From CAYZHV01 sp964478055 (lineage in GTDB: Bacteria > Spirochaetota > Spirochaetia > DSM-27196 > Alkalispirochaetaceae): 9,388 nt of DNA. The stretch lies in NCBI GenBank assembly GCA_964478055.1, contig CAYZHV010000152.1, forward strand, positions 1-9,388. Direction: 5' to 3'. Shown here piece by piece: positions 1-6,590 of the stretch. Under the pieces are notes generated by a model, which saw nothing but the letters and a program-made list of their open reading frames with translations, did no database searches and was not told where the DNA came from. Position 1 is the stretch's first letter. Each line of letters opens with the position of its first letter. The translations under genes were made by a program, and so were the position numbers.

Positions 1-23
1 AAGTGTCTGGATGTGCGACTCAT
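1..23 (-). CDS. 5' end of a gene cut by the window edge
   Basis: Only the start is visible: an ATG on the minus strand followed by codons reading MSRTSRH, then the window ends. It is called because a perfect AAGGAGG Shine-Dalgarno (plus-strand 29-35) sits 5 nt upstream of the ATG. The gene begins 64 nt after the deacetylase stop on the same strand, so the two probably share a transcript; I see no terminator between them. Seven residues are too few to infer any function. Confidence 0.5.
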
Positions 24-28
24 AGGCA

Positions 29-35
29 CCTCCTT
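29..35 (-). promoter_or_regulatory. Strong ribosome binding site for the edge gene
   Basis: On the minus strand this reads AAGGAGG, a full match to the anti-SD of 16S rRNA, and it ends 5 nt before an ATG at 23-21. It is the main evidence that a second minus-strand gene starts just downstream of the deacetylase. Confidence 0.6.
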
Positions 36-87
36 ACACTTCAATCCTACACCCTCTGCTCCCGGGTTACCAACAAGCCGCAGGAGC

Positions 88-1101
88 TCAGTGCTCATCG
101 AGTTCCTTCCGGAGGTACCAGGTGAGAAACTGCGTCAACGGCTCCCAGGCGTGGTTGCCGTAGCCCCCTGCTTTCAGATAGGCCCGGGGGATTCTCCGCT
201 CCTCGAGGAAGTTGTAGACGAGCTGATCCCGCTCCATCATTTGACTGAGGGAGAGACGAATACCTCCGGAAGAGGGAAGCTCGTCTCGTTCGTAGGGATC
301 CGCACCGTAGAGGATTATAGCCAGGTCGGGCAAACCGAAGCTCTCCATCTGCTCGAGGCCGTGGGCAAGAAGCGGCACGTAGGCGTCCTCTTCCTTGACG
401 TCCACCGGAATGTCCACGTCGCTCGGCACGTGAGATGGGTGAAGGGAGCCGTCGGGGAGGTGCTTCGGCCGATCCATGGGCCACCCCCTGGACATGTGAA
501 TACTCAGGGTGCGTATTGTTGGATCGTCGAAGGTTAAGGCCGAAGTCCCGTCCCCCTTATGAACGTCCAAATCGATAATCCAAACGGTGGACGCGAGCCC
601 CTTGAACTGGGAGGCCCTGGCGGCGATTACCGGATCGTTGACGAGACAGAAGCCATCCCCGGTGGCACGCTTGGCGTGATGCATCCCCCCGCCAAGGAAG
701 AAGCAAGAACCGTCCCGCAGAGCGTGCTCGCAGGAGGCGACGCTCCCGGCGGTGGTAATGAGAGCGTACTTCACCATTTCCGAGAGGGGGCGATTTCCGT
801 GGTGAGGATCGTAGCGGTGGTAGTGCCCCTGCCGATCGATGAGCTCGTAGGTCTTGATAACCTCTTCCTCCGCGCTCTCACCGAGGAGCCGATCCACATA
901 GGCCGGGTCGTGGACGAGCTCAACAAACTCTCGCCCCACTGGCTCTCCCGGAGCCGTGTAGAGCCATTCATCCTTTCGGGGGCCAAAGTGGGGATCCGCC
1001 ATGAGACGCTCGAGAGTCCGCTTTACCGAGCTCGGAGAAATTGGTATGGCGATTCCGTACTCAGTCATGGGGGGTCGGGAAACAGGTTCAAAGAGAATCA
1101 C
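88..1101 (-). CDS. Histone deacetylase family protein (zinc amidohydrolase)
   Basis: A 337-aa single-domain protein of the arginase/deacetylase fold, which hydrolyses N-acetyl (or acyl) amides with one catalytic zinc. Numbered from a GTG start at 1101, the tandem active-site histidines are H141-H142 (GGGMHHAKR). DLDVHKGDG supplies Asp177 and zinc ligands D179 and H181, GADP supplies the third ligand D268, and AGGY gives the catalytic Tyr314. Spacing closely parallels human HDAC8. The second His of the classical DVHHG is Lys here. No signal peptide or membrane segment is seen, so it is cytoplasmic. Bacterial members act on acetylated polyamines, lysines or other small amides; the substrate cannot be told from sequence. 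Start choice: GTG 1101 keeps the strand that begins ILFEP, which looks like part of the fold. TTG at 1137 would add 12 residues, and ATG at 1068 (MTEYG) would remove the first beta strand. It is probably the first gene of a minus-strand unit continuing past the window edge. Confidence 0.88.
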   Translation of the reverse strand: MILFEPVSRPPMTEYGIAIPISPSSVKRTLERLMADPHFGPRKDEWLYTAPGEPVGREFVELVHDPAYVDRLLGESAEEEVIKTYELIDRQGHYHRYDPHHGNRPLSEMVKYALITTAGSVASCEHALRDGSCFFLGGGMHHAKRATGDGFCLVNDPVIAARASQFKGLASTVWIIDLDVHKGDGTSALTFDDPTIRTLSIHMSRGWPMDRPKHLPDGSLHPSHVPSDVDIPVDVKEEDAYVPLLAHGLEQMESFGLPDLAIILYGADPYERDELPSSGGIRLSLSQMMERDQLVYNFLEERRIPRAYLKAGGYGNHAWEPLTQFLTWYLRKELDEH

Positions 1102-1107
1102 GGGCGC

Positions 1108-1137
1108 AGTATACGGCGGGAAACGGGACGGGGGCAA
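1108..1137 (-). promoter_or_regulatory. Candidate promoter of the deacetylase gene
   Basis: The minus strand shows TTGCCC (1137-1132) as a -35, an 18-nt spacer and TATACT (1113-1108) as a -10; the matches are 4/6 and 5/6 to sigma70 consensus. The -10 ends only 6 nt before the GTG at 1101, so the transcript would start at or next to the start codon and be leaderless. That would fit the absence of a clear SD before this GTG. If translation instead begins at TTG 1137, this promoter is wrong. Confidence 0.4.
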
Positions 1138-1148
1138 TCACGTTGCCC
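1132..1148. promoter_or_regulatory. Operator-like inverted repeat between divergent genes
   Basis: GGGCAA-TCACG-TTGCCC is a perfect 6-bp inverted repeat with a 5-bp centre in the gap between the deacetylase and the carotenoid oxygenase. Its left arm, read on the minus strand, is the candidate -35 of the deacetylase, so a bound dimeric regulator would block that promoter. The right arm also reads TTGCCC on the plus strand, but no good -10 follows it toward the oxygenase. The regulator is unknown. A 6-bp repeat could also be chance in GC-rich DNA. Confidence 0.35.
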
Positions 1149-1178
1149 TGAGTGGTTCCCGATAGCTACCTTTCCCTC

Positions 1179-1184
1179 AGGAGG
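1179..1184 (+). promoter_or_regulatory. Ribosome binding site deciding the oxygenase start
   Basis: AGGAGG lies directly before three consecutive in-frame GTG codons (1184, 1187, 1190). The first two overlap or abut the SD and would be too close. The third is 5 nt away, an acceptable spacing, so the start is placed at 1190. Confidence 0.65.
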
Positions 1185-1189
1185 TGGTG

Positions 1190-2650
1190 GTGCTTCATCC
1201 TTTGGAAATCTACAACGAGAGTACTCGGGAGGTTCACGAGGAGCTTTCGGACTTTCCTCTCGAACCGATCTCGGGCTCTCTCCCGGCGAGTCTCGAGGGA
1301 GTCCTCTACCGGAACGGACCCGGCCGGCTCTCACATCACGGGTACCGGTACGACCACCTCTTTGACGGCGATGGCATGGTACAACGCTTTCGGATATCCA
1401 AAGGTGAGGTGCGCTACACAAACCGCTATGTTCGAACCCGGGAGTTTCTGGAGGAAGAGAAGGCTGGGAAACCGCTCTATCGGAGCTTTGGGACCAATCT
1501 CCCCGGGGGCTTTCTGCGCAACGGCCTCAGGATGCACTTCAAGAACGCCGCGAATACCCATGTGCTCCTGAACGAAGGGCGCCTCTTTGCTCTCTGGGAG
1601 GCAGGAGCCCCGCACGAGCTCGACCCGATCAGCCTGGAAACCCGGGGTCTCGCCACCTTCGACGGCGTTCTCGATCCAAAGTACGCCGGAGAGCGAGCCA
1701 TGGGCGTAGGCCGCCCCTTTGCCGCGCACTACCGAAGGGAACAGGGGACCGGGGATACCCTGAGCTTCGGCCTCTCTCCGGGGCTCAAGCAGCGCCTCCT
1801 GCTCCATCGGCTAAACTCCCAGGGCTCCCTGAAGCAGCCGGTGGAAATCGATCTCCCCCATCTCTCCTTTGTGCACGACTTTGTTCTAACCGAGGCGGGA
1901 GAGCGTATTTTCTTTCTCGTGCCGGTCTCCTTTGGCGTCGGCGCCGCCTTTGCGGGCCTGGCTACCCCCGTCGGTTCCATCGTGAGCCGAGATGAGGGCA
2001 CAACGATCCTGGTCGTCCAGGGGGAAGAGCCAGTGGCTCGACTGGAAGCCGATCCGTGCTACGTCTTTCATTTTGTCAACGGCTACAGAGAAGGCACGAC
2101 CTACGTCGTCGACCTCTGCAGGATGGACGCTTTTCCATCGGCGGAGGACGTCAAAGCGCTTCTTAGAGATCGGGTGCCGGAAAATCCGATGTACGGCTTC
2201 CTCACCCGCTACCGCATTGATCCCGCTTCCGGCGCGGTAGAGCGGGAAAAACTCTTTGACCACCCCATGGAGCTCCCGGCGGTCAATCCTACTGTTTCCG
2301 GAAGACCACACCGGTACGTCTGGTCGATAGCCGGAGACCCGGAGCGGCACACCGCGGAAGGGACAATACACGGGATAGCCAAATTCGATGTGGAAAGCTC
2401 CACCGCCGTATATCGGAGCTTCTACCCGGACTTCCCCGGAGAACCGGTCTTTGTTCCGGCCTCCGACGACTCGGGAGCTGAGGACAGCGGATGGCTACTA
2501 CTCCTGCTGTTCAACGTTCAGGAGCGAAGAACGGAGCTGCTGCTCCTGGAGGCGCAAACTCTAGAGGAGCGCTTTCGCGCGGCCCTTCCGGTGCCGATAC
2601 ACCTCGGTTTTCACGGTGTCTGGACCGAGGATCCGGCGTATCTCGGTTAA
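1190..2650 (+). CDS. Carotenoid oxygenase (CCD/RPE65 family)
   Basis: A 486-aa protein, a normal length for this family, whose members use a non-haem Fe(II) held by four histidines in a seven-bladed beta propeller to cleave double bonds of carotenoids or apocarotenoids with O2. All four histidines are visible: H180 (FAAHYRRE), H229 (FVHDF), H294 (FHFVNGY) and H475 (GFHGVW). The family's N-terminal signature is present as LPASLEGVLYRNGP, followed by YDHLFDGDGMVQRF. There is no signal peptide; family members typically act at the membrane surface through a hydrophobic patch. The start is the third of three GTG codons after AGGAGG. The gene diverges from the deacetylase and converges on the dehydrogenase, so it is a single-gene transcript. 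No carotenoid synthesis gene is present nearby, so the substrate (carotene, apocarotenal, or a stilbene-like phenylpropanoid as in some bacterial relatives) is open. Confidence 0.93.
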   Translation: MLHPLEIYNESTREVHEELSDFPLEPISGSLPASLEGVLYRNGPGRLSHHGYRYDHLFDGDGMVQRFRISKGEVRYTNRYVRTREFLEEEKAGKPLYRSFGTNLPGGFLRNGLRMHFKNAANTHVLLNEGRLFALWEAGAPHELDPISLETRGLATFDGVLDPKYAGERAMGVGRPFAAHYRREQGTGDTLSFGLSPGLKQRLLLHRLNSQGSLKQPVEIDLPHLSFVHDFVLTEAGERIFFLVPVSFGVGAAFAGLATPVGSIVSRDEGTTILVVQGEEPVARLEADPCYVFHFVNGYREGTTYVVDLCRMDAFPSAEDVKALLRDRVPENPMYGFLTRYRIDPASGAVEREKLFDHPMELPAVNPTVSGRPHRYVWSIAGDPERHTAEGTIHGIAKFDVESSTAVYRSFYPDFPGEPVFVPASDDSGAEDSGWLLLLLFNVQERRTELLLLEAQTLEERFRAALPVPIHLGFHGVWTEDPAYLG

Positions 2651-3414
2651 ACCCGAGCGAGGAGCCCGCCGTCAACGTAGATGATCTGTCCGTTAACAAA
2701 GTTGGAAGCCGGAGAAGCGAGAAAGACAGCCGGGCCGATAAGCTCTTCCGGCTCTCCCCATCGGGCCGCAGGCACCCTCCCTTTCAGCCAGCTGTCGAAC
2801 TCCTTGTTCTCCCGTAGCGGCTTGGTCAGGTCCGTGGCAAAGAAGCCTGGGCCGATCGCGTTGCACTGAACATTGTGCCTTCCCCACTCCGTTGCCATCT
2901 CCTGGGTAAGCATTTTGAGTCCTGCCTTGGCTGAGGCGTAGGCGCTCACGGTGTCACGAGCTACCGCGGAGAGGAAAGAACAGGTATTGACGACCTTGCC
3001 TGCTCCCTTCTCGATCATGCCCGGTACCAACCGCCGGGCGAGTAGAAAGGATCCGGTAAGATGCACGTTCAGCATGCTGTTCCACTCCTCCCTGCTCATC
3101 TCCAGGAGAGGCGAACGGATGATTGCCCCGGCGTTGTTAAAGAGAATATCCGGTTTGCCGACTTCCTGTTCGAGGGCGGTAACCGCGTTCTCGATGCTCT
3201 CCTCCTCGGTTACATCGAAGGGCGCCGCGAAGGCGCTGTGCCCCGCTTTTTTTAACTCTGCCACAGCCGTCTCCACGGTCTCCCGGCGCCGCCCGTTGAT
3301 AACGACTGTAGCGCCGGCAGCCGCGAGACCCTCCGCCATTGCCCGACCGAGCCCCCGATGAGATCCTGTCACCAGAGCGATTTTTCCCGTGAGATCAAAG
3401 AGAGCACTGCTCAT
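2647..3414 (-). CDS. SDR-family dehydrogenase, gluconate 5-dehydrogenase-like
   Basis: A 255-aa classical short-chain dehydrogenase. The cofactor motif is TGSHRGLG (16-23), with NNAG at 93-96 and catalytic Asn116, Ser146, Tyr159 and Lys163 (YASAK). Arg20 in the glycine-rich loop and the Arg run after beta-2 (NGRRRE) favour NADP(H). From memory, the C-terminal half matches E. coli gluconate 5-dehydrogenase (IdnO) closely: RDTVSAYASAK, KMLTQEMATEW, RHNVQCN, VPAARWGEPEELIGPAVFLA and FVNGQIIYVDGG. The likely reaction is 5-ketogluconate/gluconate interconversion or that of a related sugar acid; 2-deoxy-gluconate 3-dehydrogenase and other sugar-acid SDRs are alternatives. The start at ATG 3414 is chosen because GGAG lies 7 nt upstream. 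The in-frame ATG at 3429 would place that SD inside the gene. Its stop codon overlaps that of the convergent oxygenase. No sugar-acid kinase, aldolase or transporter lies beside it. Confidence 0.9.
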   Translation of the reverse strand: MSSALFDLTGKIALVTGSHRGLGRAMAEGLAAAGATVVINGRRRETVETAVAELKKAGHSAFAAPFDVTEEESIENAVTALEQEVGKPDILFNNAGAIIRSPLLEMSREEWNSMLNVHLTGSFLLARRLVPGMIEKGAGKVVNTCSFLSAVARDTVSAYASAKAGLKMLTQEMATEWGRHNVQCNAIGPGFFATDLTKPLRENKEFDSWLKGRVPAARWGEPEELIGPAVFLASPASNFVNGQIIYVDGGLLARV

Positions 3415-3446
3415 TCCATAACTCCTCATTTGGGTCTGCCTGGTTC

Positions 3447-3475
3447 ATCATACGGCGAGCTGAAATCCCGGTCAA
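3447..3475 (-). promoter_or_regulatory. Sigma70-type promoter of the SDR gene
   Basis: On the minus strand TTGACC (3475-3470) and TATGAT (3452-3447) are separated by exactly 17 nt; each box matches consensus at 5 of 6 positions. The predicted start point gives a leader of roughly 25 nt that contains the GGAG ribosome site before ATG 3414. It is the strongest promoter candidate in the window. Confidence 0.7.
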
Positions 3476-3599
3476 AGAGATTACCTGAAGGACCGGTGGC
3501 GCTGTCTTTTAGTGAGAAATTAGGTATTCCTCCCATTGTTGAATTCGGTTAGAGTGTCTAGGCTTATAGAGATTATTAATGGTTTAAAAAGAGGCGTGT
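3476..3599 (+). promoter_or_regulatory. Divergent intergenic region upstream of the 3600 gene
   Basis: This gap is noticeably more AT-rich than its surroundings in its last 60 bases (3536-3590), as expected of a promoter for the six plus-strand genes that follow. I could not find a well-spaced -35/-10 pair: TTGAAT (3539) and TATAGA (3565) are 20 nt apart. AGAGG at 3590-3594, 5 nt before ATG 3600, is the ribosome site. The promoter position is therefore inferred, not seen. Confidence 0.3.
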
Positions 3600-4163
3600 A
3601 TGGAAACCCCTGGACTCCACAACGCAATTTATCCCGGTTTTGACAGAGCGCTGGTGGAGCGAAGCTGGACATATTTGTGCACCTCTGGTTCCACCAGGGT
3701 CTATGACAGCGAGAATGTCCGCTCCCAGTGCCTCAAGGAGTATCCCGAGATCGACTGGGAGGAGGAGCTGGTGCCGGCAATCTGCTCCGGCGTCGAGACT
3801 GTGCAGAGCCGCCTCGATGCGACGGAGAACGGCGCAGCTCACCCGATGATAATCCACGCCCAGAACCTGGGGGTGAAGATACCCGTCGATCTACGGTACG
3901 CCGTGGAAGATCCGAGGGAGGGTATCGCCGCGGTTATGCAGCTTCTTCCCCTCGGCGCTCTTCCCGAGACCATCCGGTTTGGCGACACCGCCTTTCTCCG
4001 GGATCAGGCGGGGAAGCAGTACGAAGAAGCGATAGAAGCCCTCAGGATTATCTCGGAACGTAAGCGCCGCTTCTTTACCTGCAATGAGATCGATCACCAC
4101 ATGTTTACGCATGTCTTTGACAACGGCAACTACCATCGGAGTTTTCTGACCGTCGAGATTTAG
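3600..4163 (+). CDS. Unrecognised 187-aa soluble protein with C-terminal Cys/His cluster
   Basis: I do not recognise a family. The protein is acidic, with no signal peptide and no membrane segment, so it is presumably cytoplasmic. It has four cysteines (27, 44, 62, 161). The C-terminal segment contains C161, D165, H166, H167, H171, D174 and H179 (CNEIDHHMFTH), which could bind a metal, although the motif matches no metal site I know. A helical stretch (QYEEAIEALRIISERKRRF) precedes it. The ATG has AGAGG 5 nt upstream, and codon use looks like that of its neighbours. It is the first gene of a run of six on the plus strand; 48 nt separate it from the DUF427 gene, with no clear terminator, so co-transcription is likely. 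That it is a real gene is supported by the SD and by its position filling the gap; its function is unknown. Confidence 0.75.
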   Translation: METPGLHNAIYPGFDRALVERSWTYLCTSGSTRVYDSENVRSQCLKEYPEIDWEEELVPAICSGVETVQSRLDATENGAAHPMIIHAQNLGVKIPVDLRYAVEDPREGIAAVMQLLPLGALPETIRFGDTAFLRDQAGKQYEEAIEALRIISERKRRFFTCNEIDHHMFTHVFDNGNYHRSFLTVEI

Positions 4164-4211
4164 CGCTCTTCCCTATTCACGTTTGGGGTCAAAAGGGCGA
4201 TCTTTCACATC

Positions 4212-4676
4212 ATGAGCGAGTCGGTATGGCAGTATCCCAGGCCACCGAGGGTGGAGCGGTGCGGCCGCAGAATACGAGTCTACTTCGACGGCGAACTCAT
4301 CGCCGACAGTCAACGAAGCCTTCGGGTCCTCGAGACCTCTCATCCACCGACCTACTACATCCCAAGAGCGGACATTCAAATGAAACGTCTCGTCCCGCAC
4401 CCGCGTCGGACCCACTGCGAGTGGAAGGGAGAGGCCGAGTACTTTACTGTTGAAGGAGAGACCAGAAGCGCCGAGGCGGGAGCCTGGGAGTACGCCACAC
4501 CTCGCAACGGTTTCGAGGCGCTACGAGGCCATCTCGCCTTCTATTCCGGCGGTATGGACGCCTGCTACGTGGATGAAGAACGGGTAGACCCTCAGGCTGG
4601 GAGGTTCTACGGGGGATGGATAACCTCGGATATCAAGGGTCCCTTCAAAGGGGGGCCCGGGACCATGGGATGGTAA
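4212..4676 (+). CDS. DUF427 domain protein
   Basis: A 154-aa single-domain protein that matches the DUF427 family along its whole length. Recognisable conserved parts are WQYPRPPRVE at the N-terminus, VLETSHPPTYYIPRADI (about 42-58), the CEWKG motif (about 69-73), AWEYATP, and the C-terminal block FYGGWITSDIKGPFKGGPGT. Family members are small cytoplasmic proteins with a compact beta-rich fold; their biochemical role is not established, and I do not assign one. The conserved Cys69, Trp and Tyr residues suggest a ligand or catalytic pocket. The ATG at 4212 is the only reasonable start after an in-frame stop at 4161-4163. Its SD is weak (AAGGG is about 15 nt away). The stop overlaps the start of the long nfeD by 7 nt (ATGGTAA), so translation of nfeD may depend on ribosomes finishing this gene. 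Confidence 0.92.
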   Translation: MSESVWQYPRPPRVERCGRRIRVYFDGELIADSQRSLRVLETSHPPTYYIPRADIQMKRLVPHPRRTHCEWKGEAEYFTVEGETRSAEAGAWEYATPRNGFEALRGHLAFYSGGMDACYVDEERVDPQAGRFYGGWITSDIKGPFKGGPGTMGW

Positions 4677-6109
4677 AACTCGCCGCGATCCTGTTTCTGC
4701 TGCTGATCGGCGCACCCGTCGGTGCCCAGGAAGCTCTCCTCATACCGATCCACGGCCCTATTGACCAGTTTCAGTCAGTACTGGTGCAACGGGGCGTGGA
4801 GCGCGCCCTTCGGGAGGAGTTCGACTACCTCGTCCTCGACATCGACACCTTCGGAGGTAGGGTGGACTCGGCCCTCGAAATAGCAAACACCCTCGGCGGC
4901 GCTGTCGGGATCACCACAGTTGCCTACGTTGGAAACACGCCCCGGGGACGCGGGGTGAGCTGGTCCGCCGGAGCGCTCATAGCCTTCGCCTGCAATGATA
5001 TCTACCTCGCCCCGGGCACTTCCATTGGGGCAGCAACTCCGGTTCTCCAGAGTCCTCAGGGACAAGAACAGGCGAGCGAGAAGACCGTCAGCGCCGTCCG
5101 AGGACAAATGGCCGCCCTCGCCGAACGCAACGGGCACCCACCCGCGGTGGCTCGAGCGATGGTGGACGCCTCCGTTGTCCTGACTGCGGTGGAAATCGAC
5201 GGGGAGCTCAGGCTTCTCTCCGCCCCGGAACTCGCTGCCCTGGAGACAGAGGAAGCGGTGGAGATTACTCGCCGGGAGGTTGTCTCCGAAGAGGGCAAGC
5301 TCCTCACGCTAACCGCGGGACAAATGGAGCAATACGGCATCTCCAAAGGGAGCCCCCGGAGCCGGGAGGCTCTGGGCGAGAGCCTCAGCGCCTCGGGATT
5401 CACGGTCATGGAGCCTTCCGCCACGGACAGAGTTGTCTCGGTCCTCACCAGCTCCGGTTTCACTTCCCTTCTTATTCTTGCGGGACTGGTAGCACTCTTC
5501 ATGGAGATTACGAGCCCGGGCTTCGGTCTGCCTGGAGCCGTTGCTCTTACAGCCTTTGCGACCCTCTTTGCCTCGAACCTCCTCCTCGGCCGCGCGGGCT
5601 CTCTGGAGATTATCCTTTTTGTTCTCGGCGTGGGTCTCCTGATTTTCGAGATCTTCGTCATACCGGGATTTGGTGTTGCCGGTATTACCGGGCTCATCGC
5701 TCTGGCCCTCTCTCTCATACTCTCCCTTCAGCGCTTCGTGATTCCGGAATTCTCCTATCAGTGGGAGATTCTCGGGCAGAACGTGATGATCGTTCTCGGC
5801 AGCCTCTTCGGGGCGGTGCTCGGCGCCCTACTCCTCGCGATGCTCGTGAAGAACACCCGCTTCTTCTCACGACTCGCCCTTGCGGAGAGTCAGGATGCCT
5901 CCGCGGGCTACACCGCCCAGGAGGAATCGGTTTCCGATCGCTACCTCAACCGCGAAGGGGCTGCGGAAACTACGCTTCGACCGGTGGGGAAGGTTCGTCT
6001 GGGAAATGAGGTGCTACCGGCGGAAAGCGAGGGGAGCTTTATCGAGAAGGGCACGCCGGTGAGAGTCGTACGAGTCGACGGTAATCGGTTGGTGGTCCGG
6101 GAGGTCTAA
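4670..6109 (+). CDS. Long NfeD: membrane-bound ClpP-class serine protease
   Basis: A 479-aa NfeD protein of the long type. Residues 1-19 are a signal peptide (MVKLAAILFLLLIGAPVGA, likely cut before QE). Residues about 20-215 form the ClpP-like protease domain, with Ser99 in WSAGALIA and Lys138 (SEKTVSA) at positions that closely match the Ser97/Lys138 dyad known for the Pyrococcus homologue 1510-N; DTFGGRVDSA and PGTSIGAATPV are other family blocks. About five membrane helices follow (263-282, 286-308, 312-333, 335-357, 367-393). An OB-fold NfeD domain ends the protein (about 430-479). Family knowledge: NfeD proteases cleave membrane proteins and associate with SPFH/flotillin proteins, here FloA two genes downstream. 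ATG 4670 is chosen because it begins the signal peptide; an earlier in-frame GTG-type start would put 18 charged residues before it. The next gene starts after one base. Confidence 0.93.
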   Translation: MVKLAAILFLLLIGAPVGAQEALLIPIHGPIDQFQSVLVQRGVERALREEFDYLVLDIDTFGGRVDSALEIANTLGGAVGITTVAYVGNTPRGRGVSWSAGALIAFACNDIYLAPGTSIGAATPVLQSPQGQEQASEKTVSAVRGQMAALAERNGHPPAVARAMVDASVVLTAVEIDGELRLLSAPELAALETEEAVEITRREVVSEEGKLLTLTAGQMEQYGISKGSPRSREALGESLSASGFTVMEPSATDRVVSVLTSSGFTSLLILAGLVALFMEITSPGFGLPGAVALTAFATLFASNLLLGRAGSLEIILFVLGVGLLIFEIFVIPGFGVAGITGLIALALSLILSLQRFVIPEFSYQWEILGQNVMIVLGSLFGAVLGALLLAMLVKNTRFFSRLALAESQDASAGYTAQEESVSDRYLNREGAAETTLRPVGKVRLGNEVLPAESEGSFIEKGTPVRVVRVDGNRLVVREV

Positions 6110-6110
6110 C

Positions 6111-6590
6111 GTGCCGATATGGGCGCTCTTTCTACTGATCCTTCTCGGATCCTTCGCGATTCTGGGGGAGTTCTTTATCCCCGCCTTTGGCATAGTCGGC
6201 ATAGCCGGCTTTACCACTGCGGTGGTTGCAGTGGTCCTCGGTTTCTCCCAGCATCCGGATCCCTGGGGGGTAATTCTGCTCCTGACCGCTCTCATCGTGG
6301 TGCCCACGGTGGTTCTCGGCGGGTTCCGACGCTTCCCGAAGAGCTTCTTTGGCAAGAGAATGATCCTCGCGACAGATGAGAGCAGCGCCCCCTCGGAGCA
6401 AGAAGGCGTAACAACCGGCACCGAGGGAGAAGCGTTGACGGATCTCCACCCAACCGGTGTAGCCCTAATCGGGGGAGAACGAAAGAGTGTCGTTACCGGC
6501 GGGGAATACCTGGACGCGGGGACAGTGGTGGAAGTAATCGCCGTCGAAGGTGCCCGCATTGTTGTAAGGAGGAAGAACAATGGCAGTTGA
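6111..6590 (+). CDS. Short NfeD: membrane and OB-domain protein without protease
   Basis: A 159-aa protein with two or three hydrophobic helices (about 3-24, 26-46, 51-71), a linker rich in Ser and Glu, and an NfeD OB-fold domain (about 102-155). The OB domain shows the usual block GEALTDLHPTGVALIGGER, then TGGEYLDAGTVVEVIAVEGARIVVRR. It lacks the ClpP-like domain of its upstream paralogue. Short NfeD proteins are thought to bind SPFH/flotillin partners through the OB domain. The start is GTG 6111, with GGGAGG (6099-6104) 6 nt upstream. It overlaps floA by 11 nt, which implies coupled translation and roughly matched amounts of the two proteins. Confidence 0.92.
   Translation: MPIWALFLLILLGSFAILGEFFIPAFGIVGIAGFTTAVVAVVLGFSQHPDPWGVILLLTALIVVPTVVLGGFRRFPKSFFGKRMILATDESSAPSEQEGVTTGTEGEALTDLHPTGVALIGGERKSVVTGGEYLDAGTVVEVIAVEGARIVVRRKNNGS
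6566..6572 (+). promoter_or_regulatory. Strong ribosome binding site of floA
   Basis: AAGGAGG, a full SD match, lies 7 nt before the ATG at 6580 and inside the last codons of the short nfeD. It suggests floA is translated strongly in its own right as well as by coupling. Confidence 0.65.

Noticed and set aside
58..87. Imperfect GCTCC...GGAGC hairpin after the deacetylase stop on the minus strand
   Set aside because: The stem is about 7 bp with a wobble and a large loop, and no T tract follows. A gene with a strong SD starts right after it, so termination is unlikely.
559..1365. Open frame of 268 codons on the plus strand opposite the deacetylase
   Set aside because: It mirrors the deacetylase and runs into the oxygenase in another frame. 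It has no SD and no recognisable motif, and is rich in Gly, Arg and Ser.
3220..3253. GC-rich hairpin plus seven T residues on the plus strand inside the SDR gene, resembling a terminator for read-through from the oxygenase
   Set aside because: The best stem (GCGCC/GGCGC) ends about 10 nt before the T run, too far for an intrinsic terminator. The T run is explained by Lys-Lys codons of the SDR. A closer GGGC/GCCC stem is too weak.
5056..5718. Open frame of 220 codons on the minus strand opposite the long nfeD
   Set aside because: It is an Arg/Ser/Pro-rich shadow of a well-supported protease and membrane domain, with no start signal.
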